From assembly GCF_024362205.1 (NCBI RefSeq), contig NZ_CP101462.1:524501-588500 (forward strand): a stretch of DNA of 64,000 nt, written 5' to 3'. Source of the DNA: Exiguobacterium aurantiacum (GTDB lineage Bacteria > Bacillota > Bacilli > Exiguobacteriales > Exiguobacteriaceae). Below, piece after piece: positions 25,728 through 34,529 of the stretch (within the stretch, counting starts at the first letter, position 1; each line of letters begins with the position of its first letter). The notes under the pieces were generated by a model. It was not told the DNA's origin, ran no database searches, and saw nothing but the letters and a program-made list of their open reading frames with translations. A program made the position numbers and the translations under genes.

Positions 25728-25833
25728 GTTGTTATTCCTCTCGAAATTATAATAGAACTACAATCATTAATATACATGACACCACCATAAAGAAAATTAA
25801 AAATTACAAAAATAAGGTAATGAATTCCAAAAT

Positions 25834-25863
25834 AAATCCGAGTCCATTATTGGGACTCGGATT
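25834..25863 (-). terminator. Terminator of the gluconate operon
   Basis: AAATCCGAGTCC pairs with GGACTCGGATTT around a short loop. On the minus strand it is followed by ATTTATTTT after the gntK stop. Confidence 0.75.
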
Positions 25864-25866
25864 TTC

Positions 25867-27372
25867 TCATACATGCTTCCGCTGGAACGCTGCAATCGCT
25901 TCATACTCTTCTGCGAGATGACGGGAGAGTCGAATATAGATTGGCAGCAACTCCCGGTAAATCGCTGTCGCTTCCGCGTCGGGCGCATGTTCATGCGTCA
26001 CTTGCGGCACGGCCGTGAAGTCATCGATGTCGCCGAACGCGTACTCGCCGAGCATGACGGCCCCGAGACACGAGCTCTCATGGCTCTCCGGCACGACAAC
26101 CGGCGTATCGAAAATGTCGGCCATCATCTGGCGCCACAAACTCGACTGGGCGAAGCCACCCGTCGCATGGATCCGGTTAGGTGCGCCCGTCAACTCGTCG
26201 AGCGCCAGCATGACCGTATACAAGTTGAAGATGACACCTTCAAGCACCGAGCGGATGAAGTGCTCGCGCTTATGGTGGATACTCAAGCCGAAGAACGAAC
26301 CGCGTGCGTTCGAGTCCCAGAGGGGGGCCCGTTCACCCATCAAGTACGGGTGGAACAACAAGCCGTCCGAGCCCGGTTTGACCGTCTCGGCGATGCGCGT
26401 CAACACGTCATAGGCATCCATACCGAGCCGTTTCGCCGTCTCGACTTCGCTCGCCGCGAACTCGTCGCGGAGCCAGCGCAGGATGATGCCGCCGTTATTG
26501 ACCGGCCCACCGATGACCCAATGCTTGTCGGTCAAGGCGTAACAGAAGATGCGTCCTTTCGGGTCCTCGACCGGTTGCCGGACGACCGTGCGGATGGCAC
26601 CGCTCGTCCCGATTGTGACGGCGACGACGCCTTGTTCGAACGCCCCGACCCCGAGGTTCGACAACACCCCGTCACTCGCCCCGATGACGAGTGGGAAGTC
26701 CCAGCCGAGCGTCTCAACAACATCCGATTTAAGCGTTAAAATCTCGGTCGTCGGCACGAGCTCGGACAGTTGCTCCGATGTGACCCCGGCGACGGCGAGC
26801 GCTTCAACGTCCCAGTCACAGTTCTTCAAATTGAACAGCCCTGTCGCCGAGGCGATTGAATGGTCGATGACGAAGCGACCGGTCAGGCGGTAGAAGACGT
26901 ACTCTTTGATCGAAACGAATTTCACGGCTCGAGCGAACACGTCCGGATGCTCGGCTTTCAGCCAACGCAGCTTCGACAACGGCGCCATCGGATGGACCGG
27001 GGTGCCGGTGCGCATATGGAGCGCGCTCGCATCGAACTCGCGTTTTATCTCTTGCGTATACGGGTTGGCCCGGCTGTCGGCCCACGTGATGCTGTGGGTG
27101 AGCGGGCGGCCTGACGCGTCGAGGGCGATCAGGCTGTGCATCGCCGAACTGAATGCGGCGAAGCGGACCGGACCGTCGGCTTTGGCGCGGACGGCGGAAA
27201 TCGCCTCGAGCACGGCCCCGTAGATGACGACCGGGTCTTGCTCGGCCGTCTCCGTGTCCGGGGTGAGGAGCGGGTACAGCACGTTATATACCGCGAGTTG
27301 TTGCTGGTTATGGAACAGGACGGCTTTCGTGCTCGTCGTCCCGATATCGACGCCAATCGTGTACACACACAT
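25867..27372 (-). CDS. gntK: Gluconokinase (FGGY family)
   Basis: This 501-residue kinase has the FGGY phosphate-binding motif GVDIGTTSTKAVLF at the N-terminus, SITWADSRA near residue 95, GASDGVLSNLGVGA with the catalytic Asp near 240, and TIGTSGAIR. It matches Bacillus GntK in length and order. It phosphorylates gluconate to 6-phosphogluconate, the substrate of the gnd product encoded upstream in the same direction. It follows gntP closely. The start could be ATG 27372 or GTG 27366; AGGAAG sits 2 and 8 nt upstream respectively. Confidence 0.92.
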   Translation of the reverse strand: MCVYTIGVDIGTTSTKAVLFHNQQQLAVYNVLYPLLTPDTETAEQDPVVIYGAVLEAISAVRAKADGPVRFAAFSSAMHSLIALDASGRPLTHSITWADSRANPYTQEIKREFDASALHMRTGTPVHPMAPLSKLRWLKAEHPDVFARAVKFVSIKEYVFYRLTGRFVIDHSIASATGLFNLKNCDWDVEALAVAGVTSEQLSELVPTTEILTLKSDVVETLGWDFPLVIGASDGVLSNLGVGAFEQGVVAVTIGTSGAIRTVVRQPVEDPKGRIFCYALTDKHWVIGGPVNNGGIILRWLRDEFAASEVETAKRLGMDAYDVLTRIAETVKPGSDGLLFHPYLMGERAPLWDSNARGSFFGLSIHHKREHFIRSVLEGVIFNLYTVMLALDELTGAPNRIHATGGFAQSSLWRQMMADIFDTPVVVPESHESSCLGAVMLGEYAFGDIDDFTAVPQVTHEHAPDAEATAIYRELLPIYIRLSRHLAEEYEAIAAFQRKHV

Positions 27373-27383
27373 CACTTCCTAAC

Positions 27384-28727
27384 TTAAATAATGAACAAAC
27401 TGATCAAGAAGACGACCGCGAAGCCGGTCAATCCGATAATCGTTTCCATCATGGTCCACGACTTGAGCGTGTCTTTCACATCCAAACCGAAGTAGCGGTT
27501 GACGAGCCAGAAGCCTGAGTCGTTGACGTGAGACAAGACGGTCGCACCAGAGGCGATCGCGATGACGATGAGGCCGAGCGCGGCACCGGTGATATCCTGG
27601 ATTTCGAGAAGCGGCGTGATGAGTCCTGCCGCCGTGACCATCGAAACGGTCGCCGAACCTTGGGCGACACGGACGACGGTCGCAATCAAGAAGGCGAGCA
27701 CGATTGCCGGAAGCGGTGACCCGGCCATCATTTCCCCGAGCACGTCACCGACACCTGAGTCGATCAACACTTGTTTGAACACGCCACCGGCACCGGTGAC
27801 GAGAATGATGATCCCGGCCGGTTCGAGCGCTTTCGTCGCGATCTCTTGGACTTCGTCACGTGTGTAGCCGCGGCGTGTGCCGAGGAAGATAAACGTGAGC
27901 AGCGTCGCGAGCGTCAAGGCGACGAACGGATGACCCATGAACGTCAAGAACGTGCGGATGCTGTTGCCTTCTTCTAATAAGACGGCAGACAACGTGTTGG
28001 CGAGAATCAAGACGAGCGGAATCGAGATGAGCGAGACGATCATCTTAAAGCTCGGCAGTTCTTTCGACGTGTCAATCTCTTCGAACTCCATATAGTCCGG
28101 GATATTGACGTGAATCTTGTTCGCGATATACTTCCCAAAAATCGGTCCGGCTAAAATTGCAGCCGGAATACCAGCGATGACCCCAAACAAGATGACCCAG
28201 CCGAGCTCGGCGCCGATCAAGTTGGCGACGGCGATCGGACCTGGTGTCGGCGGGATGAAGCTGTGCGTGACGGCGAGACCCGCAAGCAGCGGAATCCCGT
28301 AGTAGAGGAGCGAACGGCCCGTCTTTTTGGCGAGACCGTAGACGATCGGGACGAGAATGATAAAACCGACGTCGAAGAAGACCGGCACGGCGACGATGAA
28401 GCCGGTGATGGCGAGCGCCCATTGCGCCTTGTCCTCACCGAACTTACTGACGAGCGTCTGGGCGAGGCGTTCCGCGCCACCCGATACTTCTAACATCTTC
28501 CCGAACATGGCGCCGAGACCGACGACGACGGCGACGAAGCCGAGCGTGCCGCCCATCCCGTTCTGGATCGAGGCGATGACGTCCCCGAGCGGCATGCCGG
28601 CCGCAATCCCGACGAGCAGACTGACGAGGAGAAGTGAGACGAAGGCGTGCAGCTTCGTCCGCATGACTAAGAATAAGAGCAAGAAAATCCCTGCGACTGC
28701 GATTAAAATGAGTGTCGAACCCGACAT
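27384..28727 (-). CDS. gntP: Gluconate:H+ symporter, GntP family
   Basis: The 447-residue protein has about twelve to fourteen hydrophobic segments and the GntP signature region (FFDVGFIILVPIVYGLAKK near residue 120; HSFIPPTPGPIAVANLIGA near 155). It imports gluconate with protons. A perfect cre consensus lies 25 bp upstream, so glucose should repress it. The order gnd, gntP, gntK and a divergent RpiR-type regulator forms a complete gluconate uptake and catabolism module. Confidence 0.92.
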   Translation of the reverse strand: MSGSTLILIAVAGIFLLLFLVMRTKLHAFVSLLLVSLLVGIAAGMPLGDVIASIQNGMGGTLGFVAVVVGLGAMFGKMLEVSGGAERLAQTLVSKFGEDKAQWALAITGFIVAVPVFFDVGFIILVPIVYGLAKKTGRSLLYYGIPLLAGLAVTHSFIPPTPGPIAVANLIGAELGWVILFGVIAGIPAAILAGPIFGKYIANKIHVNIPDYMEFEEIDTSKELPSFKMIVSLISIPLVLILANTLSAVLLEEGNSIRTFLTFMGHPFVALTLATLLTFIFLGTRRGYTRDEVQEIATKALEPAGIIILVTGAGGVFKQVLIDSGVGDVLGEMMAGSPLPAIVLAFLIATVVRVAQGSATVSMVTAAGLITPLLEIQDITGAALGLIVIAIASGATVLSHVNDSGFWLVNRYFGLDVKDTLKSWTMMETIIGLTGFAVVFLISLFII

Positions 28728-28751
28728 ATGTATTTCCCCCTTTACCTTATG

Positions 28752-28765
28752 TGTAACCGTTTACA
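28752..28765. promoter_or_regulatory. cre site (CcpA), perfect consensus match
   Basis: TGTAACCGTTTACA fits TGWAANCGNTNWCA at every position and is nearly palindromic. It lies between gnd and gntP, just upstream of the gntP ribosome site, so it may act as a roadblock or mark a second promoter. Confidence 0.85.
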
Positions 28766-28809
28766 AATATTGCCAAAGGAAAAAGCCACCCCTGACCTTT
28801 TCCTTGCCT

Positions 28810-29694
28810 TTATTTCTTGACGACCGCGTGGCCCCCGAACTCGTTACGGAGCGCTGCGACGACTTTCCCGGAGAACGTGTCGTCCTCGAGCGAGCGATAG
28901 CGCATCATGAGCGACATGGCGATGACCGGTGCCGCCGCCTGCAACTCGAGCGCCGTCTCGACCGTCCATTTTCCTTCCCCTGAGGAATGCATGACGCCGC
29001 GGATGTCGTCAAGCTTCGCGTCTTTCGAGAACGCGTTCTCCGTCAACTCCATGAGCCATGAACGGACGACCGATCCGTGGTTCCAGACGCGGGCGACTTG
29101 TTCATAGTCGTAATCGAACGGGCTCTTCTCCAAGATGTCGAACCCTTCGGCGATCGCCTGCATCATGCCGTACTCGATGCCGTTGTGGATCATCTTCAAG
29201 AAGTGGCCGCTGCCGGCCGGTCCTGTGTACAAGTAGCCGTTCTCGACCGAGAGGTCTTTGAAGATCGGCTCGATCGTCGGCCAGGCGGCGGCGTCACCGC
29301 CGACCATCGTACAGGCGCCGTTGCGTGCACCTTCCGTGCCGCCGCTCGTCCCGCAGTCGAAGAAGGCGATACCTTTTTCGCTGAACTGTTCGGCGCGTGC
29401 GACCGACAGCTTGTAGTTCGAGTTCCCACCATCGATGACGATGTCACCCGGCTCGAGTTTCTCGAGCAGTTCCGCGAGTACGGCCTCGGTGATGTCACCG
29501 GCCGGCACCATCGCCCAGACGACGCGCGGTGTCTCAAGTTTGGCAATGACGCCCTCGAGCGTCGGCACGATCTCAAACTTCGACGTCGCCTCGACGTTCC
29601 CGGCGTCTGTCCCGACGACGTTGTGACCATGGTCGCTCAAGTTGAGCGCCAAGTTGTATCCCATCTTGCCTAATCCAATCAAACCGATTTGCAT
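28810..29694 (-). CDS. gnd: 6-phosphogluconate dehydrogenase, decarboxylating, short form (gluconate operon copy)
   Basis: This 294-residue protein has the NAD(P)-binding GLIGLGKMGYNLALNL start, VIDGGNSNYK near residue 88, the substrate motif FFDCGTSGGTEGARNG near 112, and HFLKMIHNGIEYGMM near 163. The short form (about 300 residues, like GntZ/YqeC) differs from the 470-residue long form. It oxidises 6-phosphogluconate to ribulose-5-phosphate and CO2. It leads the gluconate operon opposite an RpiR-type regulator. A second, very similar copy lies at 45402. Confidence 0.92.
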   Translation of the reverse strand: MQIGLIGLGKMGYNLALNLSDHGHNVVGTDAGNVEATSKFEIVPTLEGVIAKLETPRVVWAMVPAGDITEAVLAELLEKLEPGDIVIDGGNSNYKLSVARAEQFSEKGIAFFDCGTSGGTEGARNGACTMVGGDAAAWPTIEPIFKDLSVENGYLYTGPAGSGHFLKMIHNGIEYGMMQAIAEGFDILEKSPFDYDYEQVARVWNHGSVVRSWLMELTENAFSKDAKLDDIRGVMHSSGEGKWTVETALELQAAAPVIAMSLMMRYRSLEDDTFSGKVVAALRNEFGGHAVVKK

Positions 29695-29706
29695 ATCGTC
29701 ACCTCT

Positions 29707-29758
29707 AAATCGAATTTTTTTTCATCTCCCCACTATAATATCAAATTAAATTCGATTT
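29707..29758. promoter_or_regulatory. Pair of inverted 11-bp sites, probable RpiR-type operators
   Basis: AAATCGAATTT (29707-29717) and its exact reverse complement AAATTCGATTT (29748-29758) flank the AT-rich promoter between gnd and the RpiR gene. The TATTAT/TATAGT -10 region of gnd on the minus strand (about 29732-29740) lies between them. The spacing would suit looping or two dimers. Confidence 0.6.
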
Positions 29759-29820
29759 TCAATAGAGATTGCGGAATTTTTTTCGAAAAGGTATCGTTAA
29801 AAGAAAAAAGGGTGAGACAC

Positions 29821-30675
29821 ATGGAATCGAAATCGATGAACGGCCTGGCCCGCATCCGTGGCGCTTATACGACACTGAGCAAGAAAGAGCAACGCATCGC
29901 TGACTATATCTTGAAACAGCCCGAACGCATCATTCACCATACGATCAACCAAGTCGCCGACGATTTAGACGTCGCCGAGTCGACCGTGTTCCGCTTCTGC
30001 CAGCGCGTCGGGTTCAAAGGCTATCAGGCGCTGAAGATCGCGCTCGCCACCGACGTCGTCGCACCGCTCCAAGACATCCATGAGGACATCTCGAACGACG
30101 ACACGCCGTTTGAGATCGCCGAGAAGATCTTCACGTCGAACGTGAAGACGCTCGAGGCGACACGGCAGATTTTGGACACGGCCTCGCTCGATAAGGCCGT
30201 CGCGCTGTTGTTGTCGGCCCGTCGCATCGAGTTCTTCGGGAGCGGGGGATCGGCCGTCATCGCGCTCGACGCCTACCACAAGTTCGTCCGGAGCGGTCTG
30301 TTCGTCACGGCGAACCTCGAGTCGCACATGCAACTCATGTCGGCGTCACAACTGACGAATGATGATGTCGCCGTGCTCATCTCGCACTCGGGCGCCTCGA
30401 AAGACACGCTCGACGTGGCGAAAGTGTTAAGCGAGCGCGGCGTACCGACGATCGCCATCACCAACTATGCGAAGTCACCGCTGTCGAAGCTGTGTGACGT
30501 CGCCCTCTATACCGTGTCGCAAGAGACGGAGTTCCGCTCCGAGGCGCTCGCCTCGCGGATCGCCGAGCTCAGTCTGATCGACGCTCTGTTCACCGTCGTC
30601 ATGATGCGGCGCGGGGAAGAGGGACGAGAATCGCTCCAGAAGATGCGAGAAGCGATTTCTCTAAGAAGAATTTGA
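29821..30675 (+). CDS. MurR/RpiR-family regulator of the gluconate operon
   Basis: The 284-residue protein has an N-terminal HTH_6 (LSKKEQRIADYILKQPERII, then VAESTVFRFCQRVGFKGYQALK) and a C-terminal SIS phosphosugar-binding domain with FFGSGGSAV near residue 140 and ISHSGASKDTLDVAK near 185. RpiR proteins with this design respond to phosphosugars, here most plausibly 6-phosphogluconate. It is divergent from gnd and probably binds the inverted sites in the shared gap. An upstream extension to 29689 is rejected because GGGTGAG precedes the ATG at 29821. Confidence 0.88.
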   Translation: MESKSMNGLARIRGAYTTLSKKEQRIADYILKQPERIIHHTINQVADDLDVAESTVFRFCQRVGFKGYQALKIALATDVVAPLQDIHEDISNDDTPFEIAEKIFTSNVKTLEATRQILDTASLDKAVALLLSARRIEFFGSGGSAVIALDAYHKFVRSGLFVTANLESHMQLMSASQLTNDDVAVLISHSGASKDTLDVAKVLSERGVPTIAITNYAKSPLSKLCDVALYTVSQETEFRSEALASRIAELSLIDALFTVVMMRRGEEGRESLQKMREAISLRRI

Positions 30676-30695
30676 TAACAAATAGGGGTATTCAA

Positions 30696-31169
30696 ATGGA
30701 AAATAGTATTATTTTAACTATAATTGAAAACCCGATTTGGGATGGAGAACTAAAACGTATTCTAGAATCACACCCAGGAGCTTTAGAAATCCCGGGCCCA
30801 CATGATAAAGATATCTCACTAGAAATGCCCGATGTATTTTGGTACGAGGCCAATGAAGTGTCAAGAGCTAATGACATTGTTGGAATCGGGCGCATTCAGA
30901 AAGGGGATGATAACGAATATGAAATTTCTATAGCTCTAGTTGCATCTAAAATCGGTAGTGGACATGGAAGAAAAGTATTAACTTTATTAGAAAAGAAGGC
31001 GAAGGATAAAGGCGCAAAATCTGTTATTGTTGCTATAAAGCCAAGTAATCCAAATGCTGAGAAAGTAGTGAAGTGGTTTGAAGACAGAGGATATAACATC
31101 GACGTTATTAACTGGGAAGAGGTATTAAAATCTAAACGTAGGGATATCCAATTGAGTAAATATATTTAA
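30696..31169 (+). CDS. GNAT-family N-acetyltransferase
   Basis: The 157-residue product has a GNAT core: DNEYEISIALVASKIGSGHGRKVLTLLEKKA contains the acetyl-CoA loop (motif A, IGSGHGRK), followed by VIVAIKPSNPNAEKVVKWFEDRGY, the usual motif B helix. The substrate is unknown. The gene is markedly more AT-rich and uses more AAA/ATA codons than the G+C-rich neighbours, which suggests separate acquisition. A GGGG-type ribosome site lies 8 nt before the ATG. It follows the RpiR gene by 20 nt and may be read from its transcript. Confidence 0.75.
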   Translation: MENSIILTIIENPIWDGELKRILESHPGALEIPGPHDKDISLEMPDVFWYEANEVSRANDIVGIGRIQKGDDNEYEISIALVASKIGSGHGRKVLTLLEKKAKDKGAKSVIVAIKPSNPNAEKVVKWFEDRGYNIDVINWEEVLKSKRRDIQLSKYI

Positions 31170-31184
31170 GCACTTTACTCATAA

Positions 31185-31220
31185 AAAGAAGGCTGACCCA
31201 TTCTCGGGCCAGCCTTCTTT
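31185..31220. terminator. Bidirectional terminator
   Basis: AAAGAAGGCTG and CAGCCTTCTTT, extended by CCC/GGG, form a hairpin between the GNAT gene and the convergent manganese catalase gene. T residues follow. Confidence 0.8.
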
Positions 31221-32101
31221 CATTTCCGTTTAATTTGATCTGCGACTTTCTTGACGACTTTCTCGACACCACCCGCCGGGGCATCTAAGTCGTGATGGAG
31301 CGTCTTGTCCGGGATGTCCATGACCGGCTTCTGGCCTTGCGGGGCCGGGTCGCTCAAGTAGACGAAGTCGCCGGCACCATCCGGCGCGCTGCCGGTCGCC
31401 CATTTGCCTTGGCTCGACTCGTTGCCTTCCGACAAGTCCCAGAACTCGAGGCCGTGTTTCTCGGCTTCTTTCTCGTCCTTCGCCGGGAAGCTCGCCGGTA
31501 CGATGACGCCGTTCTTCTCTTCGAGCTCATCGATGGCCGCCATCCATTGGTATTGGTGGTAGCGGTCACGGGCAAGCATCTTGCGGAACACTTTCCGGAC
31601 GCCTTCGTCTTTCGTCATATGATAGAGACGTGCTACTTGGAGACGGCCTTGTGTCTCGGCGTGTAAGTTCGAGCGCATGTCGGCGAGCAAGTTCCCGCTC
31701 GCGACGATATACGACCCGTTCCACGGCACCCCGTTCGAGTTCGTCGGCAGTCCGCCGAGCCCGCTGACGATCAAGTGTTGCGGGTTCATCCCGCCGAGGA
31801 TGGCCGCCGTCGCCGGGTCTTTCGCCGCCTCGGCCTGGTCGTCCGGTGACGCCCCGTCGAGCAGTTGCGAGATGAGGGCGCACAACATCTCGACGTGCCC
31901 GATCTCCTCGGTCCCGATGTCCATGAGCATGTCCTTATACTTTTCTTCCCCGCGGCAGTTGAAGCCTTGGAATAAGTATTGCATCATGACGGTCATTTCC
32001 CCGAATTGACCGCCGAGCACCTCTTGGATTTGACGGGCGAGCTGTGGGTCGGGCCGATCGACGTTCACTTCGAACTGCAATTCCTTCTGATGACGAAACA
32101 T
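31220..32101 (-). CDS. Manganese catalase (KatN/CotJC family)
   Basis: The 293-residue protein carries the dimanganese ligands expected from family structures: Glu35 (GEMTVMMQYLFQG), Glu66 and His69 (GTEEIGHVEML), Glu149 (LHAETQG) and His182 (ARDRYHQYQ). It decomposes hydrogen peroxide in the cytoplasm. AAAGGAGGAG precedes the ATG at 32101; a longer reading from 32311 would run through the divergent promoter. A GTTTGA-N14-GGAACT element upstream resembles a SigB promoter. It is divergent from a DUF6075-like gene and opens a run of stress-type genes. Confidence 0.92.
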   Translation of the reverse strand: MFRHQKELQFEVNVDRPDPQLARQIQEVLGGQFGEMTVMMQYLFQGFNCRGEEKYKDMLMDIGTEEIGHVEMLCALISQLLDGASPDDQAEAAKDPATAAILGGMNPQHLIVSGLGGLPTNSNGVPWNGSYIVASGNLLADMRSNLHAETQGRLQVARLYHMTKDEGVRKVFRKMLARDRYHQYQWMAAIDELEEKNGVIVPASFPAKDEKEAEKHGLEFWDLSEGNESSQGKWATGSAPDGAGDFVYLSDPAPQGQKPVMDIPDKTLHHDLDAPAGGVEKVVKKVADQIKRK

Positions 32102-32149
32102 GGAACTCCTCCTTTTTTTGAACAACTGGTGAATGTACGACAAAGGTAT

Positions 32150-32175
32150 AGTTCCACTATCAATAGTTATCAAAC
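32150..32175 (-). promoter_or_regulatory. SigB-like promoter of the manganese catalase gene
   Basis: On the minus strand GTTTGA (32175-32170) is followed after 14 bp by GGAACT (32155-32150). The -35 part fits the SigB pattern well, the -10 part only partly. An overlapping SigA reading is possible. Confidence 0.4.
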
Positions 32176-32191
32176 CTGTTTTTTTGAAAAA

Positions 32192-32216
32192 GATTTCCAA
32201 ATACAGGTAGGGGTAT
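32192..32216 (+). promoter_or_regulatory. SigB-like promoter of the 32304 gene
   Basis: GATTTC (32192-32197), 13 bp, then GGGTAT (32211-32216), immediately repeated as GGGTAT at 32217-32222. The -10 element fits the SigB consensus fully, and the leader would be about 80 nt. Confidence 0.5.
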
Positions 32217-32303
32217 GGGTATCGACTGAGGATTACAATTCGCCAAAGTGTGGAATTAATATACACAGATTGATTTTCGTCCATACAGAGAGGAAAGACG
32301 GCT

Positions 32304-32699
32304 ATGAACAACCTTGAATTCTTGACGACCGAACACTACGATGTGTTCAAACAGTTGGCCCAGCGCCTCCATAATCCCGGCGACGTCAAGAAAGAGTATT
32401 TCTCCGCCCTTTATGTGATCGCCGGGAATGAGCGGGTGCGGAATCTATTGTTGCCGTATATGGACCTCGAGCAAGGCAAGATCAGTACGGCGACCATCAT
32501 CGACGACAACACGTTCGAGAAACAGGATATCATCCTCGTCAAACTCGTCATCCACCTCTACAATAATAAGGAATGGGTGCTCCCGACCGAATTGATCACG
32601 TTACCGGAGCCGGACTACCAGCTTGCCATGCAGGCCATCACGCTCTGTCGTGACCAACAGTTCGACGAAGTGGTCATCCCGAACGACCAAGAGACCTGA
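32304..32699 (+). CDS. DUF6075-like small protein
   Basis: The 131-residue product reads as a compact alpha/beta protein with EHYDVFKQLAQRL, FSALYVIAGNERVRNLL and VKLVIHLYNNKEW, phrases I associate with the DUF6075 family of Bacilli, which has no known function. No signal peptide or membrane segment. AGAGGAAAG precedes the ATG. It is divergent from manganese catalase and has its own terminator, so it is a single-gene unit inside the stress island. Confidence 0.65.
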   Translation: MNNLEFLTTEHYDVFKQLAQRLHNPGDVKKEYFSALYVIAGNERVRNLLLPYMDLEQGKISTATIIDDNTFEKQDIILVKLVIHLYNNKEWVLPTELITLPEPDYQLAMQAITLCRDQQFDEVVIPNDQET

Positions 32700-32718
32700 G
32701 CCAGGTCTCTTTTTTTTG
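32690..32718 (+). terminator. Terminator after the DUF6075-like gene
   Basis: AGAGACCTG pairs with CAGGTCTCT around a 3-nt loop, followed by T8. It overlaps the stop codon. Confidence 0.85.
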
Positions 32719-32743
32719 TTTCTCGTTCTCGAATGAAGGGTAA
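32718..32743 (+). promoter_or_regulatory. SigB-type promoter of the Rieske oxidoreductase gene
   Basis: GTTTCT (32718-32723), 14 bp, GGGTAA (32738-32743) fits the Bacillus SigB pattern GTTTNN-N12-15-GGGWAW completely. It begins right at the end of the preceding terminator. Confidence 0.7.
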
Positions 32744-32792
32744 TTCACCCATGCATTCGAAACCGTTGAATTTTCTCGGAGGAGGGACACGT

Positions 32793-34313
32793 ATGTTACA
32801 AGATTTTCCGAAATCGTATTGGCGTGACGTCGAAGTAAAGACGTTGAAACCGCTCAACGAAGACGTCAAAACAGAGGTTGTCGTGGTCGGGGCCGGCATC
32901 GTCGGTGTACTCGCCGCACTGCAGTTGGTCGAACAAGGCAAGCAGGTCGTCTTGGTCGAAGCGGCCCGTTTCGCGACAGGAACGACCGGTTACACGACGG
33001 CCAAAGTCTCGGCCCAGCACGGCGTCGTCTACACCGAACTCGTCAAATCGCTCGGTGAAGACAAGGCGCGACTATATTACGAGGCGAACATGGAGGCGCT
33101 CCGTTTCCTCGAGGAACAAGTCGACACGTTGGAGATCGACTGTGACCTCGAACGTCAGCACGCCTACATGTATTCACTCTCGTCCTCAGGTTCGGCGAAA
33201 CTGCTCGAGAAAGAAGAAGAGGCGTACCAAAAGCTCGGGATTGACGGCGGTGACGCCACGGACGAAGTGAACGGTCTGTTGCCGTACGAGGTCAAGAAGG
33301 CGACCGTCATGCGTGATCAGCTCCAGTTTCATCCGGTCAAATACTTACAAGGGCTGATGGACCGATTCCTCGAGCTCGGCGGGACGCTCTATGAGATGAC
33401 CCGGGTGACCGGCATCGAATATGGGACGCCGCACCGGCTCGACACGATCACCGGCCACACGATCGAGGCGCGCGACGTCGTCGTCGCGACCCATTTCCCG
33501 TTCAACGACTTCAAGGGCCTCTATTTCGCGAAGATGGAAGTCGAGCGCTCGTACGTCGTCTCGGCCGAGGTCGACACGTTCCCGGAAGGCATGTTCATCA
33601 GCGTCGACAAGCCGAGCCGTTCGCTCCGGCACGTCAAACTCGACAACGGCAAGAAGATGGCCATGTTCGGGGGCGAGAACCATTTGGCGGGCCATAAGGA
33701 AGAGACGCAAGTCTGCTACGAGAAGCTTGGCGAGTTCGGGACGCGGCATTTCGGGGCCGAGACGTTCACCCACCATTGGTCGGCCCAAGACTTGATCACG
33801 CTCGACAAAGTACCGTACATCGGCCGGATGACGAACGACACGCCTCACGTCTTCGTCGCGACCGGCTTCTCGAAATGGGGGATGAGCCAAGGCATCGTCG
33901 CGGCCCGTCTCATCGCCGACTTGATCTTGAACCGACCGAACCGCTACGAGGACCTGTATGACCCGACGCGGTCGAAATGGAAATTTGCCGACGCGGCCCG
34001 GTTCATCAAGACGAATGCCGACGTGGCCAAAGAGCTCGTCAAAGGCAAACTGAAGCCGACGGACAAACAAGTGGACGAGCTCGGGCTCGATGAAGGCGCC
34101 ATCGTCAAACATAACGGTGAACATGTCGCCGCCTACCGCGATCCCGACGGCCACGTCTCGATGGTCGGGTCGGCCTGTACGCATATGGGCTGTACCGTCA
34201 ACTGGAACCAGGCCGAGCGGTCGTGGGACTGTCCATGCCACGGCTCGCGCTTCAAACCGAACGGAGAAGTCATCGAAGGGCCGGCCGTGAAATCACTTCC
34301 GCCCAAATCATGA
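32793..34313 (+). CDS. FAD-dependent oxidoreductase with C-terminal Rieske [2Fe-2S] domain (YhfW-like)
   Basis: The 506-residue protein has an N-terminal DAO/FAD-binding fold (EVVVVGAGIVGVLAALQLVE, about residue 30) and a C-terminal Rieske domain whose cluster ligands are Cys462, His464 (CTHMGC) and Cys480, His483 (CPCHGS). This layout equals Bacillus YhfW. It probably couples oxidation of an amine or hydroxy compound to an electron acceptor; the substrate is not known. GGAGGAGGG precedes the ATG at 32793; the longer frame from 32733 would start inside the SigB-type promoter leader. Confidence 0.88.
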   Translation: MLQDFPKSYWRDVEVKTLKPLNEDVKTEVVVVGAGIVGVLAALQLVEQGKQVVLVEAARFATGTTGYTTAKVSAQHGVVYTELVKSLGEDKARLYYEANMEALRFLEEQVDTLEIDCDLERQHAYMYSLSSSGSAKLLEKEEEAYQKLGIDGGDATDEVNGLLPYEVKKATVMRDQLQFHPVKYLQGLMDRFLELGGTLYEMTRVTGIEYGTPHRLDTITGHTIEARDVVVATHFPFNDFKGLYFAKMEVERSYVVSAEVDTFPEGMFISVDKPSRSLRHVKLDNGKKMAMFGGENHLAGHKEETQVCYEKLGEFGTRHFGAETFTHHWSAQDLITLDKVPYIGRMTNDTPHVFVATGFSKWGMSQGIVAARLIADLILNRPNRYEDLYDPTRSKWKFADAARFIKTNADVAKELVKGKLKPTDKQVDELGLDEGAIVKHNGEHVAAYRDPDGHVSMVGSACTHMGCTVNWNQAERSWDCPCHGSRFKPNGEVIEGPAVKSLPPKS

Positions 34314-34457
34314 CATCAGATTGTAAATGTTTCTAGAAAATCATGCTTTTAAGTCAAGAGCGAAGCCGACTCGACGTTTGGCGTTGGAGCGCCCCTTTTT
34401 TGATACTGATGGTTCGACTCTCATTATGTTCCTCCGATAACAATCGGGAAACTTTTC

Positions 34458-34483
34458 GTTTGAACGGGAGTAGGAACGGAAAC
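34458..34483 (+). promoter_or_regulatory. Possible SigB-like promoter of the YndM-like operon
   Basis: GTTTGA (34458-34463), 14 bp, then GGAAAC (34478-34483). The -35 matches; the -10 matches in four of six positions. The spacing equals that of the neighbouring SigB-like promoters. Confidence 0.35.
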
Positions 34484-34529
34484 GAAGGTCATGTATGAAC
34501 GCCATCACAAGGGAAAGGGGGAAACGTCG

